In this document: one piece after another, positions 26,152-33,789 of the stretch
Numbering within the stretch: the first letter of the stretch is position 1
Layout of the letters: each line of letters begins with the position of its first letter
Assembly: GCA_010906965.1 (NCBI GenBank)
Contig: JAAFHB010000009.1
Location: 1-51,380, forward strand
Reading direction: 5' to 3'
DNA from: Mariniphaga sp.
GTDB taxonomy: Bacteria > Bacteroidota > Bacteroidia > Bacteroidales > Prolixibacteraceae
Length of the DNA: 51,380 nt
Made by a program: the position numbers and the translations under genes
The notes under the pieces: generated by a model
The model's database searches: none
The model's input: the letters and a program-made list of their open reading frames with translations, nothing else
What the model was told of the DNA's origin: nothing

Positions 26152-27159
26152 TCAATTTAACATCCATTCCAATTTTGTTTGCGTTTTTACACTCTCTAGG
26201 CTTTTAATTGTTTCTCCTAAGTATTTCTCAATGACAACCCCATTCGTAGAAATCTTATTTGAGAAATCATCCATCCAGTCGGTAGGTTTAGTGTAAAAGG
26301 AACGGACATTGAAATAAAAGCCAGTGAGATTTTTGTATTCATCCTGATGTGATACCAGTTCAGTCATAATATTGAATGCTGCATAAGCATTTGAACCTAA
26401 TTCAGTGAAATACCTATCTGTAAGCACCTTTACCACTTCAATCAAATTACGGAGGTAATTCAGTTTCTTAGTCATCTGTTTTGCCTCCGGGAGTTCGAGA
26501 TTGATATTCAAAATTTGAAATATAAGGGGAATCATCAGTTCCTTTGGAAATTCATAATTGCGAAGACTTTGGCATTGCTTAATGAAAAGATCAGAAGTCG
26601 CCTTTATCTGGGCTGAATCAGTCAGTAACTCAATTCTATTGCCTTTACTATGCAGGTATTTCAGTTTCATCGTTTTTTTGTTGAACAAAACGCCATTAGA
26701 ACAAAGTTTTCGCGCAAACCCAATTTCAAAAGAAAGGGCATAGGTGCGGTTATAGCTGTTGGATGTGCGGAGATAAGGCAACCATGTTTCCTGTTCCCAA
26801 ACGCTGAAATTAACGTCCTTATGTATCAGGTCAATGTGTGCAGAGGCTTTTGATAGTGGAGCAACTATTTTATAAGGAATCAAATCGTTAGTTTTCACTT
26901 CCGGGTATAGTTGAGTAAATATTTGCTTACCCATTTCAATCGCTTCTTTATTAGAAATAAGCTTGTAATTGCTGCCAACAATAGAAATAATTTCACCACT
27001 TTTTTGGTTTACCACTGCCTTATGGTTTCGAGTGAAAATCTGTTGATTGAACAAGGTTGCGGGAAAACGAAACTCCGAATAAATTTCCTGCAACTTGACA
27101 GGGAATAGCACATCCTCCAGTATATTAGTCGGATGAGCAAAATCAATTTCTTGGCTCAT
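26152..27159 (-). CDS. DUF932 phage/plasmid-like protein
   Basis: A 335-residue protein with the DUF932 opening KAVVNQKSGEIISIVGSNYKLISNKEAIEMG and central SNSYNRTYALSFEIGFARKLCSNG. Members are common on phages, plasmids and integrative elements. Their role is not settled; DNA replication or recombination has been suggested. It starts two bases after the end of the 122-residue gene, so the two form an operon. It is convergent with the HTH regulator gene. Confidence 0.8.
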   Translation of the reverse strand: MSQEIDFAHPTNILEDVLFPVKLQEIYSEFRFPATLFNQQIFTRNHKAVVNQKSGEIISIVGSNYKLISNKEAIEMGKQIFTQLYPEVKTNDLIPYKIVAPLSKASAHIDLIHKDVNFSVWEQETWLPYLRTSNSYNRTYALSFEIGFARKLCSNGVLFNKKTMKLKYLHSKGNRIELLTDSAQIKATSDLFIKQCQSLRNYEFPKELMIPLIFQILNINLELPEAKQMTKKLNYLRNLIEVVKVLTDRYFTELGSNAYAAFNIMTELVSHQDEYKNLTGFYFNVRSFYTKPTDWMDDFSNKISTNGVVIEKYLGETIKSLESVKTQTKLEWMLN

Positions 27160-27161
27160 AA

Positions 27162-27530
27162 TTAATTGAATTTAGGTTGTTTGTTAAATATTTCTCCGAG
27201 TACTATTTTTCTTATTTCGTCCGTGGTTACGCCGTACTTCTTTAAGATCCCGTAAGATACGTTAATATCTTTGTCTATTTCCCCAATAGTGCTTTTTATT
27301 AATATATCCATTTTGTTAAATTCGATTTCTTCCGGGGTGTATAGGTCACTCAACCGAAGAATATCGACTATCGAATAGTTAATAGGAAGTTTGATGCTTC
27401 GAAGGATCGAATAGTCTTGAAAGAAAAAGGTACTTGCTTTTACTTTAAGGTTTCCAATAGTCATGAACCCATCACCTATTGATATTTGAGTGCTGAATGT
27501 CTTAATATTTTTAAAGGTCTGTTCGAACAT
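27162..27530 (-). CDS. Unknown protein paired with DUF932
   Basis: A 122-residue protein with a beta-rich first half (FSTQISIGDGFMTIGNLKVKASTFFFQ) and a helical second half. No family is recognised. It sits immediately before the DUF932 gene with a two-base gap and so is probably its partner. A minus-strand terminator (27596-27621) lies upstream, separating this pair from the replication genes. Confidence 0.6.
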   Translation of the reverse strand: MFEQTFKNIKTFSTQISIGDGFMTIGNLKVKASTFFFQDYSILRSIKLPINYSIVDILRLSDLYTPEEIEFNKMDILIKSTIGEIDKDINVSYGILKKYGVTTDEIRKIVLGEIFNKQPKFN

Positions 27531-27595
27531 TTGTATTCTTGCTGATTATATTCTGGTAAATATAAATATTAAATTCAAGCGGATTTGAAGATCAT

Positions 27596-27621
27596 AAAAA
27601 AAAGCCACGATTACGGCTTTT
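27596..27621 (-). terminator. Intrinsic terminator upstream of the DUF932 pair
   Basis: On the minus strand AAAAGCC, an 8-base loop, GGCTTTT, then further T. It would stop transcripts arriving from the replication module before they reach the DUF932 pair. Confidence 0.65.
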
Positions 27622-27769
27622 CCTGATCAGACAGAGTCCAGATTATATTTAGGGTGTATCAGGAATACATTTAATATGGCAGAATCACTCCTTTGGACTG
27701 AGATAAGAAAAAACTAACAAAAACTCCCTTACTGAACGGTGTACAAATTTCACTGATTAATTTTTCATT

Positions 27770-28021
27770 GTTTCATAGTGTTTCATAAGCGTTTCATAAT
27801 GTGTAGTAAATACATTGACAACGTGAGCGAATTAGTTGTATTCCTTCCCTTTTGTTTCATCATGATATCATCAGTTTTTCGATTAATACAACGATATTAC
27901 ATATTTGACAATCAGTGTTATTAACAAGCTGTTTCAGAGCTGTATCACGTGAAACAGACAGTCGTTATTGTAAATTAGTTGTTCCTTTTCCGACTTATTA
28001 TGATCATATTCACTATGAAAC
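27770..28021. repeat. GTTTCATA iteron-like repeats
   Basis: GTTTCATA occurs at 27770-27777, 27780-27787 and 27791-27798 (10-11 base spacing, about one helical turn), GTTTCATC at 27854-27861, and the reverse copy TATGAAAC at 28014-28021. CTGTTTCA/TGAAACAG (27929-27936 and 27950-27957) forms an inverted repeat with the same core. Helically phased repeats next to replication genes suggest binding sites of an initiator. Confidence 0.55.
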
Positions 28022-28036
28022 ATTTCCTTCTAACTA

Positions 28037-28067
28037 AAAGGGGTGTAACCAGTAGTGACACCCCTTT
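28037..28067 (-). terminator. Terminator at the end of the replication operon
   Basis: AAAGGGGTGT (28037-28046) and ACACCCCTTT (28058-28067) form a perfect 10-bp stem with an 11-base loop, just beyond the 61-residue gene. On the minus strand it runs into TTAGTTAG. Confidence 0.75.
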
Positions 28068-28075
28068 AAATTTAA

Positions 28076-28261
28076 TCAATACATGCTCTTCAATGTTCCA
28101 ATCTCGTTAAGTGCAATATTGATTCCATCGCATAATTCCCGAACCTTTGGATAGTTTGTATTAAGGTGGTCGGCAATAATTGTTCTGATCTCGGTTTCCA
28201 TTACCTCAACTTCTGCCTCTAAAGTGCAAATTTTACCTTGAATTTTGTCTCTCATTTTCAT
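28076..28261 (-). CDS. Small coiled-coil-like protein
   Basis: A 61-residue protein (a second Met is two codons in) rich in heptad-like patterns (KICTLEAEVEVMETEIRTIIADHL). No family is recognised. It is last in the leftward replication operon, 53 bases after the DnaB helicase gene and just before a strong terminator. It could be a small helicase accessory factor, but only position supports this. Confidence 0.55.
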   Translation of the reverse strand: MKMRDKIQGKICTLEAEVEVMETEIRTIIADHLNTNYPKVRELCDGINIALNEIGTLKSMY

Positions 28262-28314
28262 CTTTAAATATTTATTAATTGATTGAATTGATTGGGAATA
28301 TTCCCGATTGATAT

Positions 28315-29688
28315 TTAAAATACTGTAATGTCAGAAAGTGATGAGTTCTTGTCTGGATTGCTTGCGGTGAAAGCCTCCTGGTCAACGTCGCCAAATACTG
28401 TCATCTCATCATTAGCGAATATCTCAAATGTGCCCTTAATCCCCCGTCTGTTCTTTTCAATTGCTAATTGATACCGGGCATTTTCAACCCAAGGCATAAT
28501 AACAATGTCTGCATCCTGTTCAATAGATCCCGATTCCCTCAACATGTGTAACTCTGGTTTAACATTAGCCGCCTGTCTATTGAGCTGTGAGAGGCAAATA
28601 ACCGGGATGTTTTCACATAGTGCAATTTCCTTCAATGTCCGGCTTATCTCCGATATTTGTTGTTCACGAATTGCCTTTTTGTCAAATGGTTTGATTAGTC
28701 CGATATAGTCGATAATAACTAAGTCACACTTCCCGGCTTTTCTGTTTCGGATGGTGAGTGATTTAATTCGGTTCGCTGTTAATCCTGATTCACTATTCCA
28801 GATAATAGGTAACCTCCCAAAATTGGCACCTGATAGAACGTTTAAAGTGTTCCAATCATTGTCGTTAATCCTGCCGTCGCGAAGATTGCTGCGATTAATA
28901 CCACTTTGGCCGCTGGTCATAATTCGTAATAAATCGGAAGGTCTCATTTCGAGTGAATAAAAGTTTACCCATTTTCCAGACATTGCAGCCATTTTTGCAA
29001 AGTGGAGAGCTAAAGAGGTTTTCCCCACTGATGGCCTGGCAGCGATAATTATTAAATTGGTGTTTCTCCATCCACCTGTTGCATTATTGAGGATCTTAAT
29101 TCCGGTTGTGATTCCGGGTTGTTTCCCTTCGTTTGCTTCGTTGCAATCAGTTTCAATCTCCATGATCATATCTTGGAAAACGTCAGCATGGCTTTGTCCG
29201 GTATTTGATCCCATGAAACAATCTTCTAAACTCGAAATCTTTTGTTTTGCAGAGTTAATAAGATCCTCAATTTCTGCGCCATCTTCAAAAGCCTCCGTAA
29301 TCGTTTCAGAGCCCATTTTTATCAATTCCCGTTGAATGTGGAGCTGTTGTATTATTTTGGCATGGTACTCGATATGTGCAGCACTGGCTACCCGTGAAGT
29401 TAGCTGAGTGATAAATATCGGTCCTCCCACTTTTTCAAGTTCGCTTTTGTCCTTCAGAAACTTCGTAACGGTAATCAGGTCGATAGGCTTGTTTTGGTCT
29501 GAAAGTGATTTTACTGCCTCGAAAACCATTCTATGTGCATCCTTGTAAAATGATTCTGCCGTTAATATTCCTGACACTTTATGGATTGCGTCGGATTCAA
29601 GCATTAATGAACCCAATACGGCCTCCTCTATGTTAAGGTCCTGCGGTGGGATCTTGCCCAAATTGTCTGTTTTATTTTTTAAAGCCAT
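28315..29688 (-). CDS. dnaB: DnaB-type replicative helicase of the element
   Basis: A 457-residue protein with a DnaB N-terminal domain (PPQDLNIEEAVLGSLMLES, VGGPIFITQLT) and a RecA-like C-terminal domain: Walker A ARPSVGKTSLA, Walker B DLVIIDYIGLI, motif CLSQLNRQA, RESGSIEQDADIV and an arginine finger near KNRRGIKGT. Length and order match normal DnaB. It overlaps the O-like replication gene by ten bases. The pair is like phage initiator-helicase modules and implies that the element replicates after excision. Confidence 0.93.
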   Translation of the reverse strand: MALKNKTDNLGKIPPQDLNIEEAVLGSLMLESDAIHKVSGILTAESFYKDAHRMVFEAVKSLSDQNKPIDLITVTKFLKDKSELEKVGGPIFITQLTSRVASAAHIEYHAKIIQQLHIQRELIKMGSETITEAFEDGAEIEDLINSAKQKISSLEDCFMGSNTGQSHADVFQDMIMEIETDCNEANEGKQPGITTGIKILNNATGGWRNTNLIIIAARPSVGKTSLALHFAKMAAMSGKWVNFYSLEMRPSDLLRIMTSGQSGINRSNLRDGRINDNDWNTLNVLSGANFGRLPIIWNSESGLTANRIKSLTIRNRKAGKCDLVIIDYIGLIKPFDKKAIREQQISEISRTLKEIALCENIPVICLSQLNRQAANVKPELHMLRESGSIEQDADIVIMPWVENARYQLAIEKNRRGIKGTFEIFANDEMTVFGDVDQEAFTASNPDKNSSLSDITVF

Positions 29689-30383
29689 TCTTTTGGAGTT
29701 TTTGATTGTGGTTTTTGACTTTCTGGTGTTGTTTCAAATTCTTGTTCCCAACATTTCCGATCGATCCATGTTGAAAGGTTTTTCCAAGGTGGAACAAATT
29801 CTTTTAGTTCTGCCAATTTAGCCCGGTGGCTTTTTTCTCTTTCAAGAGCAGGAAGAAGCAAAAAGATAATTTCTGAATCATTTTTTTTTAGGAATGCTTC
29901 AAGTTCGGTTTTTAACCCTCTTTTTGTTCCAGGGAAAGACAGTCTGAAAGCATCAAAAACGACAGAAACATTATTCTTTTCCTTCTTAAGTTCTTGTTTA
30001 TCGCCCTTTGTTTGCCCTTCGTTTGCCCCTTCCTTGTCCTCACGTTGCCTTTTCGTTTGCCCTTCCTCGTTAGGCTTGGCCTGATAACTATCATACTTAT
30101 TGATTGTTAACCGTGTCGCATTGTTTGCCCTTGCGCTTGTCACTTCATTTGTCCTTTTTAGCTTATTGATTGAAATGCGAATCTGTTTAACAGATAGCTT
30201 TAGTTCTTCCGAAAGGTGAGCGATCGAGGTTATCATTTGACCTCTTTTTATTGGTTCCCCTCTCCAGATAGCATCTTTTGAATTGGCCTTTAATAGCAGG
30301 TGAATGAATAGTCTGAATGTATTTGAGTCGTCGTACCATTCCCATTCTGTAATTATCCGGTGTAATTTTATCCAACCTTCCAT
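29679..30383 (-). CDS. Phage-type replication initiator/replisome organiser
   Basis: A 234-residue protein. The N-terminal winged helix (MEGWIKLHRIITEWEWYDD, FRLFIHLLLKAN, WRGEPIKRGQMITS, LSEELKLSVKQIRISINKL) is typical of Bacteroidota phage replication proteins. A charged, low-complexity Glu/Lys/Gln linker (about 105-145) follows, then a helical C-terminal region that may bind the helicase. It overlaps the start of dnaB. It is the likely origin-binding protein for the GTTTCATA repeats at 27.8 kb (inference). Confidence 0.78.
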   Translation of the reverse strand: MEGWIKLHRIITEWEWYDDSNTFRLFIHLLLKANSKDAIWRGEPIKRGQMITSIAHLSEELKLSVKQIRISINKLKRTNEVTSARANNATRLTINKYDSYQAKPNEEGQTKRQREDKEGANEGQTKGDKQELKKEKNNVSVVFDAFRLSFPGTKRGLKTELEAFLKKNDSEIIFLLLPALEREKSHRAKLAELKEFVPPWKNLSTWIDRKCWEQEFETTPESQKPQSKTPKEWL

Positions 30384-30385
30384 AA

Positions 30386-30592
30386 TCAGGGAATATTAAG
30401 GTAACGTTGGGCCAAGTAAGGTCTCTTATCAATTAGAGATTTAACTTGAAGAGCTTCTGCCAGTGAATCGAAAAATCGGACGAAGCATCCAATAGGATTT
30501 GTCTCTGTTTTGCGGTTTGCTAACGAGGTTTCAACGAAGCAGTGTCCTGTATCCATATTATAGAACAGGGTAACGATTAATGTCTGTTCCAT
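30386..30592 (-). CDS. Small unknown protein in the replication operon
   Basis: A 68-residue protein without a known domain (TLIVTLFYNMDTGHCFVE, GCFVRFFDSLAEALQVKSLI). It is packed between neighbours with one- and two-base gaps, so it is expressed as part of the replication operon. No function is assigned. Confidence 0.55.
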   Translation of the reverse strand: MEQTLIVTLFYNMDTGHCFVETSLANRKTETNPIGCFVRFFDSLAEALQVKSLIDKRPYLAQRYLNIP

Positions 30593-30593
30593 A

Positions 30594-30881
30594 TTAAAAG
30601 AGGAGATTAAGTTGTACTGGTTTACCTGTTGGTGATAAATCGGGATTGGTCGTCAGATACCAGGCCTTGAAACCAGTTTTTTCGCATGGCATCTTTATAA
30701 TCTCCCAAAGCAGATCGTTCTTCTCCAGATCCCTTTTGTAACGGCAAATACATTTCTGTGGTACACCAGTTTCCGCTGTAACCATTGATGCAGTAGCAAT
30801 ATGATTTTGCAGATACTGAAATATGGTTTGCAGTTGGCTTTCGGATTCGGTATCTTTGGAGTGGGGATTGGCTTTTTTCAT
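30594..30881 (-). CDS. Small winged-helix-like protein
   Basis: A 95-residue protein. The middle looks like a winged helix (LQTIFQYLQNHIATASMVTAETGVPQKCICRYKRDLEKNDLL), ending GFKAWYLTTNP. Such proteins are common in Bacteroidota phages and integrative elements. The start codon shares one base with the stop of the excisionase-like gene (TAATG), so translation is coupled. A regulatory role is likely but not shown. Confidence 0.65.
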   Translation of the reverse strand: MKKANPHSKDTESESQLQTIFQYLQNHIATASMVTAETGVPQKCICRYKRDLEKNDLLWEIIKMPCEKTGFKAWYLTTNPDLSPTGKPVQLNLLF

Positions 30882-31222
30882 TATACTATTGCCCTCCTCT
30901 TTGGTGTCCGCAAATGACTTTCAGGGTTCTCCTGACTTTCGGCAATGGTTTTTCTCCGGCCCGACCTTATCCATGCAGTTAATTCAGATTTAAGGAAATA
31001 CAGCCGCTTTCCCTTTTTATTTACCGGAATTTCACCGCGAGATACAAGAGAGTAAATAGTGGGTACTGCTAAATTGACAAACTCAGCTCCCTGGGTAATG
31101 TTTAAGAGTGCTTCTGGTCCTGCCTGGGGTACCAGAAGTAAAAGCATTCGTTCAATTCGGTCAACTTTTTGGTCAAGTTCCGAAAAGACTCGCGGTAAAT
31201 TTTCAAATGTTGGTGTTTGCAT
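30881..31222 (-). CDS. Excisionase/MerR-like HTH protein
   Basis: I chose the ATG at 31222 (113 residues) over a TTG three codons earlier. After a coiled-coil-like N-terminus comes a HTH_17 domain: LLNITQGAEFVNLAVPTIYSLVSRGEIPVNKKGKRLYFLKSELTAWI, the classic Xis/AlpA-type DNA-binding fold. It probably acts as excision factor and/or activator of the leftward replication operon, in which it is first. The start codon lies inside one arm of a perfect 11-bp inverted repeat, and a 14-bp inverted repeat lies further upstream. Confidence 0.8.
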   Translation of the reverse strand: MQTPTFENLPRVFSELDQKVDRIERMLLLLVPQAGPEALLNITQGAEFVNLAVPTIYSLVSRGEIPVNKKGKRLYFLKSELTAWIRSGRRKTIAESQENPESHLRTPKRRAIV

Positions 31223-31251
31223 AACAATCAATTTTTTATTTGTTATGCAAA
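31216..31251. promoter_or_regulatory. 11-bp inverted repeat spanning the excisionase-like start codon
   Basis: TTTGCATAACA (31216-31226) and TGTTATGCAAA (31241-31251) are perfect mirror copies. The core TTTGCATA is the same as in the integrase arm repeats. It overlaps the ATG at 31222, so binding would silence the gene, or a hairpin would hide the start. Confidence 0.6.
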
Positions 31252-31260
31252 GTTTATTTA

Positions 31261-31295
31261 GTGTTTAGTACGTGATGAATACACGCACTAAACAC
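31261..31295. promoter_or_regulatory. 14-bp inverted repeat upstream of the excisionase-like gene
   Basis: GTGTTTAGTACGTG (31261-31274) and CACGCACTAAACAC (31282-31295) pair at 13 of 14 positions around a 7-base loop. It lies between the unknown integrase-neighbour gene and the excisionase-like gene. It lacks a T-run, so an operator is likelier than a terminator. Confidence 0.55.
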
Positions 31296-31298
31296 GTA

Positions 31299-32240
31299 TT
31301 ATTTCTTTATTGATTCCAATACTTTCTTATAATCTTTATCAAAATCCCCGTTTCTGTATTCTTTAAAATTATTGCTTATGGTTTTCTTTTCCGAATTGTT
31401 AAAACATTCAAAATAAGTGATAATGAAGTCTATAAAACAGTCCTTATGAGTGCTCCTTTTTGAGTAAAGCTCCTCATGTAATGTCCAGAATAACCGTCTG
31501 ATAAATTGTTGTGGGGCTGAACTTTGTATCTTTTTTACAATCGGTTCTACCCGATCTGAATCAATTAGACAGAAAATACCCCGGACAACTTTTTTATATT
31601 CGTCATCAGTCATTATCTTTTCATTGTTAATCCAGCATCCTGACAGTACAACTAATAAATTTTGCGCCTTATATTTAAGTTCTGTTTTATCTTTTAATTC
31701 TGGGATTGGTATTTCTGGCTCTTTCTCTATTTCATTGATATGAGTTTCTTTTACCCATTCCAGATATTTAAACGCGGCTTTTTTAATTTTTTCAATGTTT
31801 GGCCTTTCAGATTCAAGAAATTCACTATAGAATAGTTGCGGTTGACTTAATATCTGATTTTCATTTTTGAGATGCTCATTTGCTAATTCAATTTCTGATT
31901 TCCATTCATCTTCAAAATAAGTACTGTCTCTGTCACGAGCTATCAAAAACTTCTTGCAATGATTATAATACTTATTGAAAAACACTTTTGATCCTAAGCC
32001 TTTATTGAAGCCAATCCCTAAGATAGCCATACGAAATGAATCCATACCAGTATGAGCCAGAAACGCGGTAATGCCCCTTGCAACAATTGGTAATTGTGTA
32101 ATGCTGTGGTCGAATTTTTCTTTCTGTGGTAGATCATCATAGGCACGCCCAAGTTCTGCAATTCCTTTTTCGTTGTATTTATTAATGTTAATACTATCTT
32201 CATTCCATTTTCTTTTACTCTCTCTCATATCGTTTATCAT
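31299..32240 (-). CDS. Unknown protein next to the integrase
   Basis: A 313-residue, highly charged, mostly helical protein, starting with ATG (another Met four codons in). No membrane segment or signal is present and I recognise no domain. A hydrophobic patch (VARGITAFLAHTGMDSFRMAILGIGFN) and the Trp/Cys motif VVLSGCWINNEKIMTDDEY may be structural. It is 17 bases after the integrase gene and reads in the same direction, so it is probably cotranscribed with it. A role in integration control or as phage-interference cargo is possible (inference). Confidence 0.6.
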   Translation of the reverse strand: MINDMRESKRKWNEDSININKYNEKGIAELGRAYDDLPQKEKFDHSITQLPIVARGITAFLAHTGMDSFRMAILGIGFNKGLGSKVFFNKYYNHCKKFLIARDRDSTYFEDEWKSEIELANEHLKNENQILSQPQLFYSEFLESERPNIEKIKKAAFKYLEWVKETHINEIEKEPEIPIPELKDKTELKYKAQNLLVVLSGCWINNEKIMTDDEYKKVVRGIFCLIDSDRVEPIVKKIQSSAPQQFIRRLFWTLHEELYSKRSTHKDCFIDFIITYFECFNNSEKKTISNNFKEYRNGDFDKDYKKVLESIKK

Positions 32241-32257
32241 CAGGTGATTATTTAGTA

Positions 32258-33508
32258 TTAAAAGTTCATCAAATTGGCCGTTAATTCTCTCATCGCATCA
32301 GATTCAAACCCTGCAAAATACCCTTTCGTTGTTGCTAAGCTTTTATGATTTAATGCCTCTGATACCTGTTCTAAACTTGCACCAGAACGGATTGCCAAAG
32401 TTGCGAATGTATGGCGCGAATAGTAGGTCGATATTTCACCGGGCAAACCATTTTCTTCTGCAAGCTTTTTAATCGCTGTGTTGATAGCTCTTGTGAAATT
32501 CTGGCTTTCCTTGAATTGCTGCAATTCGTCCATCTCCGGTTTGTAAATATCAAAAATGTAGTTTTTGGGGTCCGTGTCAGGATTACCATATTTGGTAATG
32601 AACTCTTTTGCGTAGTCATTCAAATATACTACAACGTTGGTTTGTTTTGTCTTACTGGTTCGCTTCGTTTTTTCACGTACGTAATCAAGTGTATCTCCCT
32701 TTAAATCGCAATACTTTAAACGGGCCAAATCTTTTACATTCATACCTGCCGTATTAAAGAGGAAAAAGAAAAAATCCTTTGCCTTGGTCTGTTCGGGTGT
32801 CTTTGGTACGGCTTCAAATAGCTGCTTTAGTTGAATTCTGCTTAATGCTTTCTTAACTGCCTTAGATTCCGGGATTTCATACTTCCCCCGGCCAAATGGA
32901 TAAAGACTTTGTTTGATAACTCCTGTTGAGATTGCGGTATTAAAAATTGTCCTTAAGGTTCTCAAGTACATTCCTGTAGTTGTTTGGCTTTTACCATTAG
33001 TTGTCATGTAGTTTTCAAAATCATTTAGCCATTGAGTGTTGATCTCCAGAAAACGTAAAATTTCCGGTTCCTTGCTTGTCTTAAATTTGAGAAATTTCTT
33101 TATTGATTTCTGGCTAAGGTCATAATTTGACGCAGTTCCAATCTGTTTATTTTGTTTGTATTGTTTTATTGCTTCATGATATTGGAAAAATACATTTTCA
33201 GGCTCTCCTGCTTTTTGAAACAATATCCTTTCAAACTCTTCAAAAGTGAAAGTTTCAAGTTCCTTGGCTGTCTTTTCTGCTTTGTCCAGAACGGCTTTTA
33301 TTTCGGCTCTTGTCGCCTTAACTTCATTACGGGGTTTTTGAGTTTCCCAAATACTTTCAAATTCTTTCTCAGTAAATTGAAAATCAGTTTGATAAAGCTT
33401 TTGTTTTCGTGGGTAGGGTGTGAACACTCTCAACTTTACCGGGTACTTGTGGCTTTTTAGTTCTCTTCTAGCATCCAGAAAAACTGAAATCGAAAATTCT
33501 CTTTCCAT
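32258..33508 (-). CDS. Tyrosine recombinase (integrase) of the element
   Basis: A 416-residue protein with an arm-DNA-binding N-terminus, a SAM-like core-binding domain (about 105-200) and a catalytic domain. Visible active-site features are YSRHTF (Arg365, His366), NHKS (His388) and Tyr397 in TKGYF. The position normally held by the first catalytic Arg reads AGMNVKDL, with Asn. A lost first Arg is known in Bacteroidota integrases such as IntDOT. It sits 232 bases from attR, reads inward and is flanked by TTTGCATAC repeats. Confidence 0.93.
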   Translation of the reverse strand: MEREFSISVFLDARRELKSHKYPVKLRVFTPYPRKQKLYQTDFQFTEKEFESIWETQKPRNEVKATRAEIKAVLDKAEKTAKELETFTFEEFERILFQKAGEPENVFFQYHEAIKQYKQNKQIGTASNYDLSQKSIKKFLKFKTSKEPEILRFLEINTQWLNDFENYMTTNGKSQTTTGMYLRTLRTIFNTAISTGVIKQSLYPFGRGKYEIPESKAVKKALSRIQLKQLFEAVPKTPEQTKAKDFFFFLFNTAGMNVKDLARLKYCDLKGDTLDYVREKTKRTSKTKQTNVVVYLNDYAKEFITKYGNPDTDPKNYIFDIYKPEMDELQQFKESQNFTRAINTAIKKLAEENGLPGEISTYYSRHTFATLAIRSGASLEQVSEALNHKSLATTKGYFAGFESDAMRELTANLMNF

Positions 33509-33532
33509 GTCATTTGATATTAATTATCTATA

Positions 33533-33541
33533 TTTGCATAC
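33533..33541 (+). repeat. Arm-type repeat upstream of the integrase gene
   Basis: TTTGCATAC, identical to the repeats at 22061, 33611 and 33622, placed 25 bases before the integrase start codon, where integrase binding could also repress its own gene. Confidence 0.55.
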
Positions 33542-33610
33542 AAGGCCAAATTAATCTATCTTTGAATCACTCTAAATGCCTTATAAATAGTGCTTTTTAT
33601 TCAATAAATA

Positions 33611-33630
33611 TTTGCATACGATTTGCATAC
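33611..33630 (+). repeat. Arm-type repeat pair inside the right end
   Basis: TTTGCATAC (33611-33619) and TTTGCATAC (33622-33630) at 11-base spacing, the same arrangement as at the left end (22061/22072). About 110 bases inside attR. Confidence 0.6.
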
Positions 33631-33740
33631 AAACTTACACAAAAAGACGAACTAACAATAGACAACACGAAAAGAATTATTACATTTGTTTTATTTACAA
33701 AGGTTTCCGTGAATGACAAGTAACAGGAATAATCAAATAT

Positions 33741-33789
33741 TCTGCCTTACAAGCAGAGGGTAGATGGTTCGAACCCATCAGTTCCCACA
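33741..33789 (+). repeat. attR: 49-bp copy of the tRNA-Val 3' half
   Basis: Matches 21968-22016 at 48 of 49 positions. It starts at the anticodon stem and lacks the D arm and 5' acceptor strand, so it is not a second tRNA gene. It marks the right boundary of the element. Confidence 0.9.

Larger units (their letters stand above)
27531..28075. other. Non-coding region with iteron-like repeats, candidate origin
   Basis: About 545 bases with no credible gene, lying beside the replication module. It contains a terminator (27596-27621), three GTTTCATA direct repeats, a fourth variant, an inverted copy and a CTGTTTCA inverted repeat, and ends in a second terminator (28037-28067). This layout is what one would expect of a replication origin or a major operator. 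Confidence 0.5.
21968..33789. mobile_element. Integrative element in tRNA-Val with phage-type replication genes
   Basis: About 11.8 kb between 49-bp tRNA-derived direct repeats, with a tyrosine recombinase at the right end transcribed leftward. Contents from right to left: integrase, unknown protein, excisionase-like HTH, two small proteins, O-like replication protein, DnaB helicase, small coiled-coil protein, iteron-like non-coding region, a DUF932 pair, a C-protein-like regulator with a PD-(D/E)XK nuclease, FISUMP lipoprotein, small membrane protein, broken AAA+ ATPase and a hairpin-rich end. There are no structural, packaging, relaxase or conjugation genes, which points to a phage satellite or a mobilisable replicating island. 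It looks AT-richer than the flanks by eye. Confidence 0.88.

Noticed and set aside
27770-27798. CRISPR array
   Set aside because: The repeats are only eight bases with two- to three-base gaps and there are no cas genes; iterons or operators fit better.
33741-33789. A second tRNA-Val gene
   Set aside because: Only the part from the anticodon stem to the 3' end is present; the D arm and the 5' acceptor strand are missing. It is the duplicated attachment site.
21968-33789. Integrative and conjugative element
   Set aside because: No relaxase, coupling protein or type IV secretion gene was found; the size and replication genes fit a satellite or small island.
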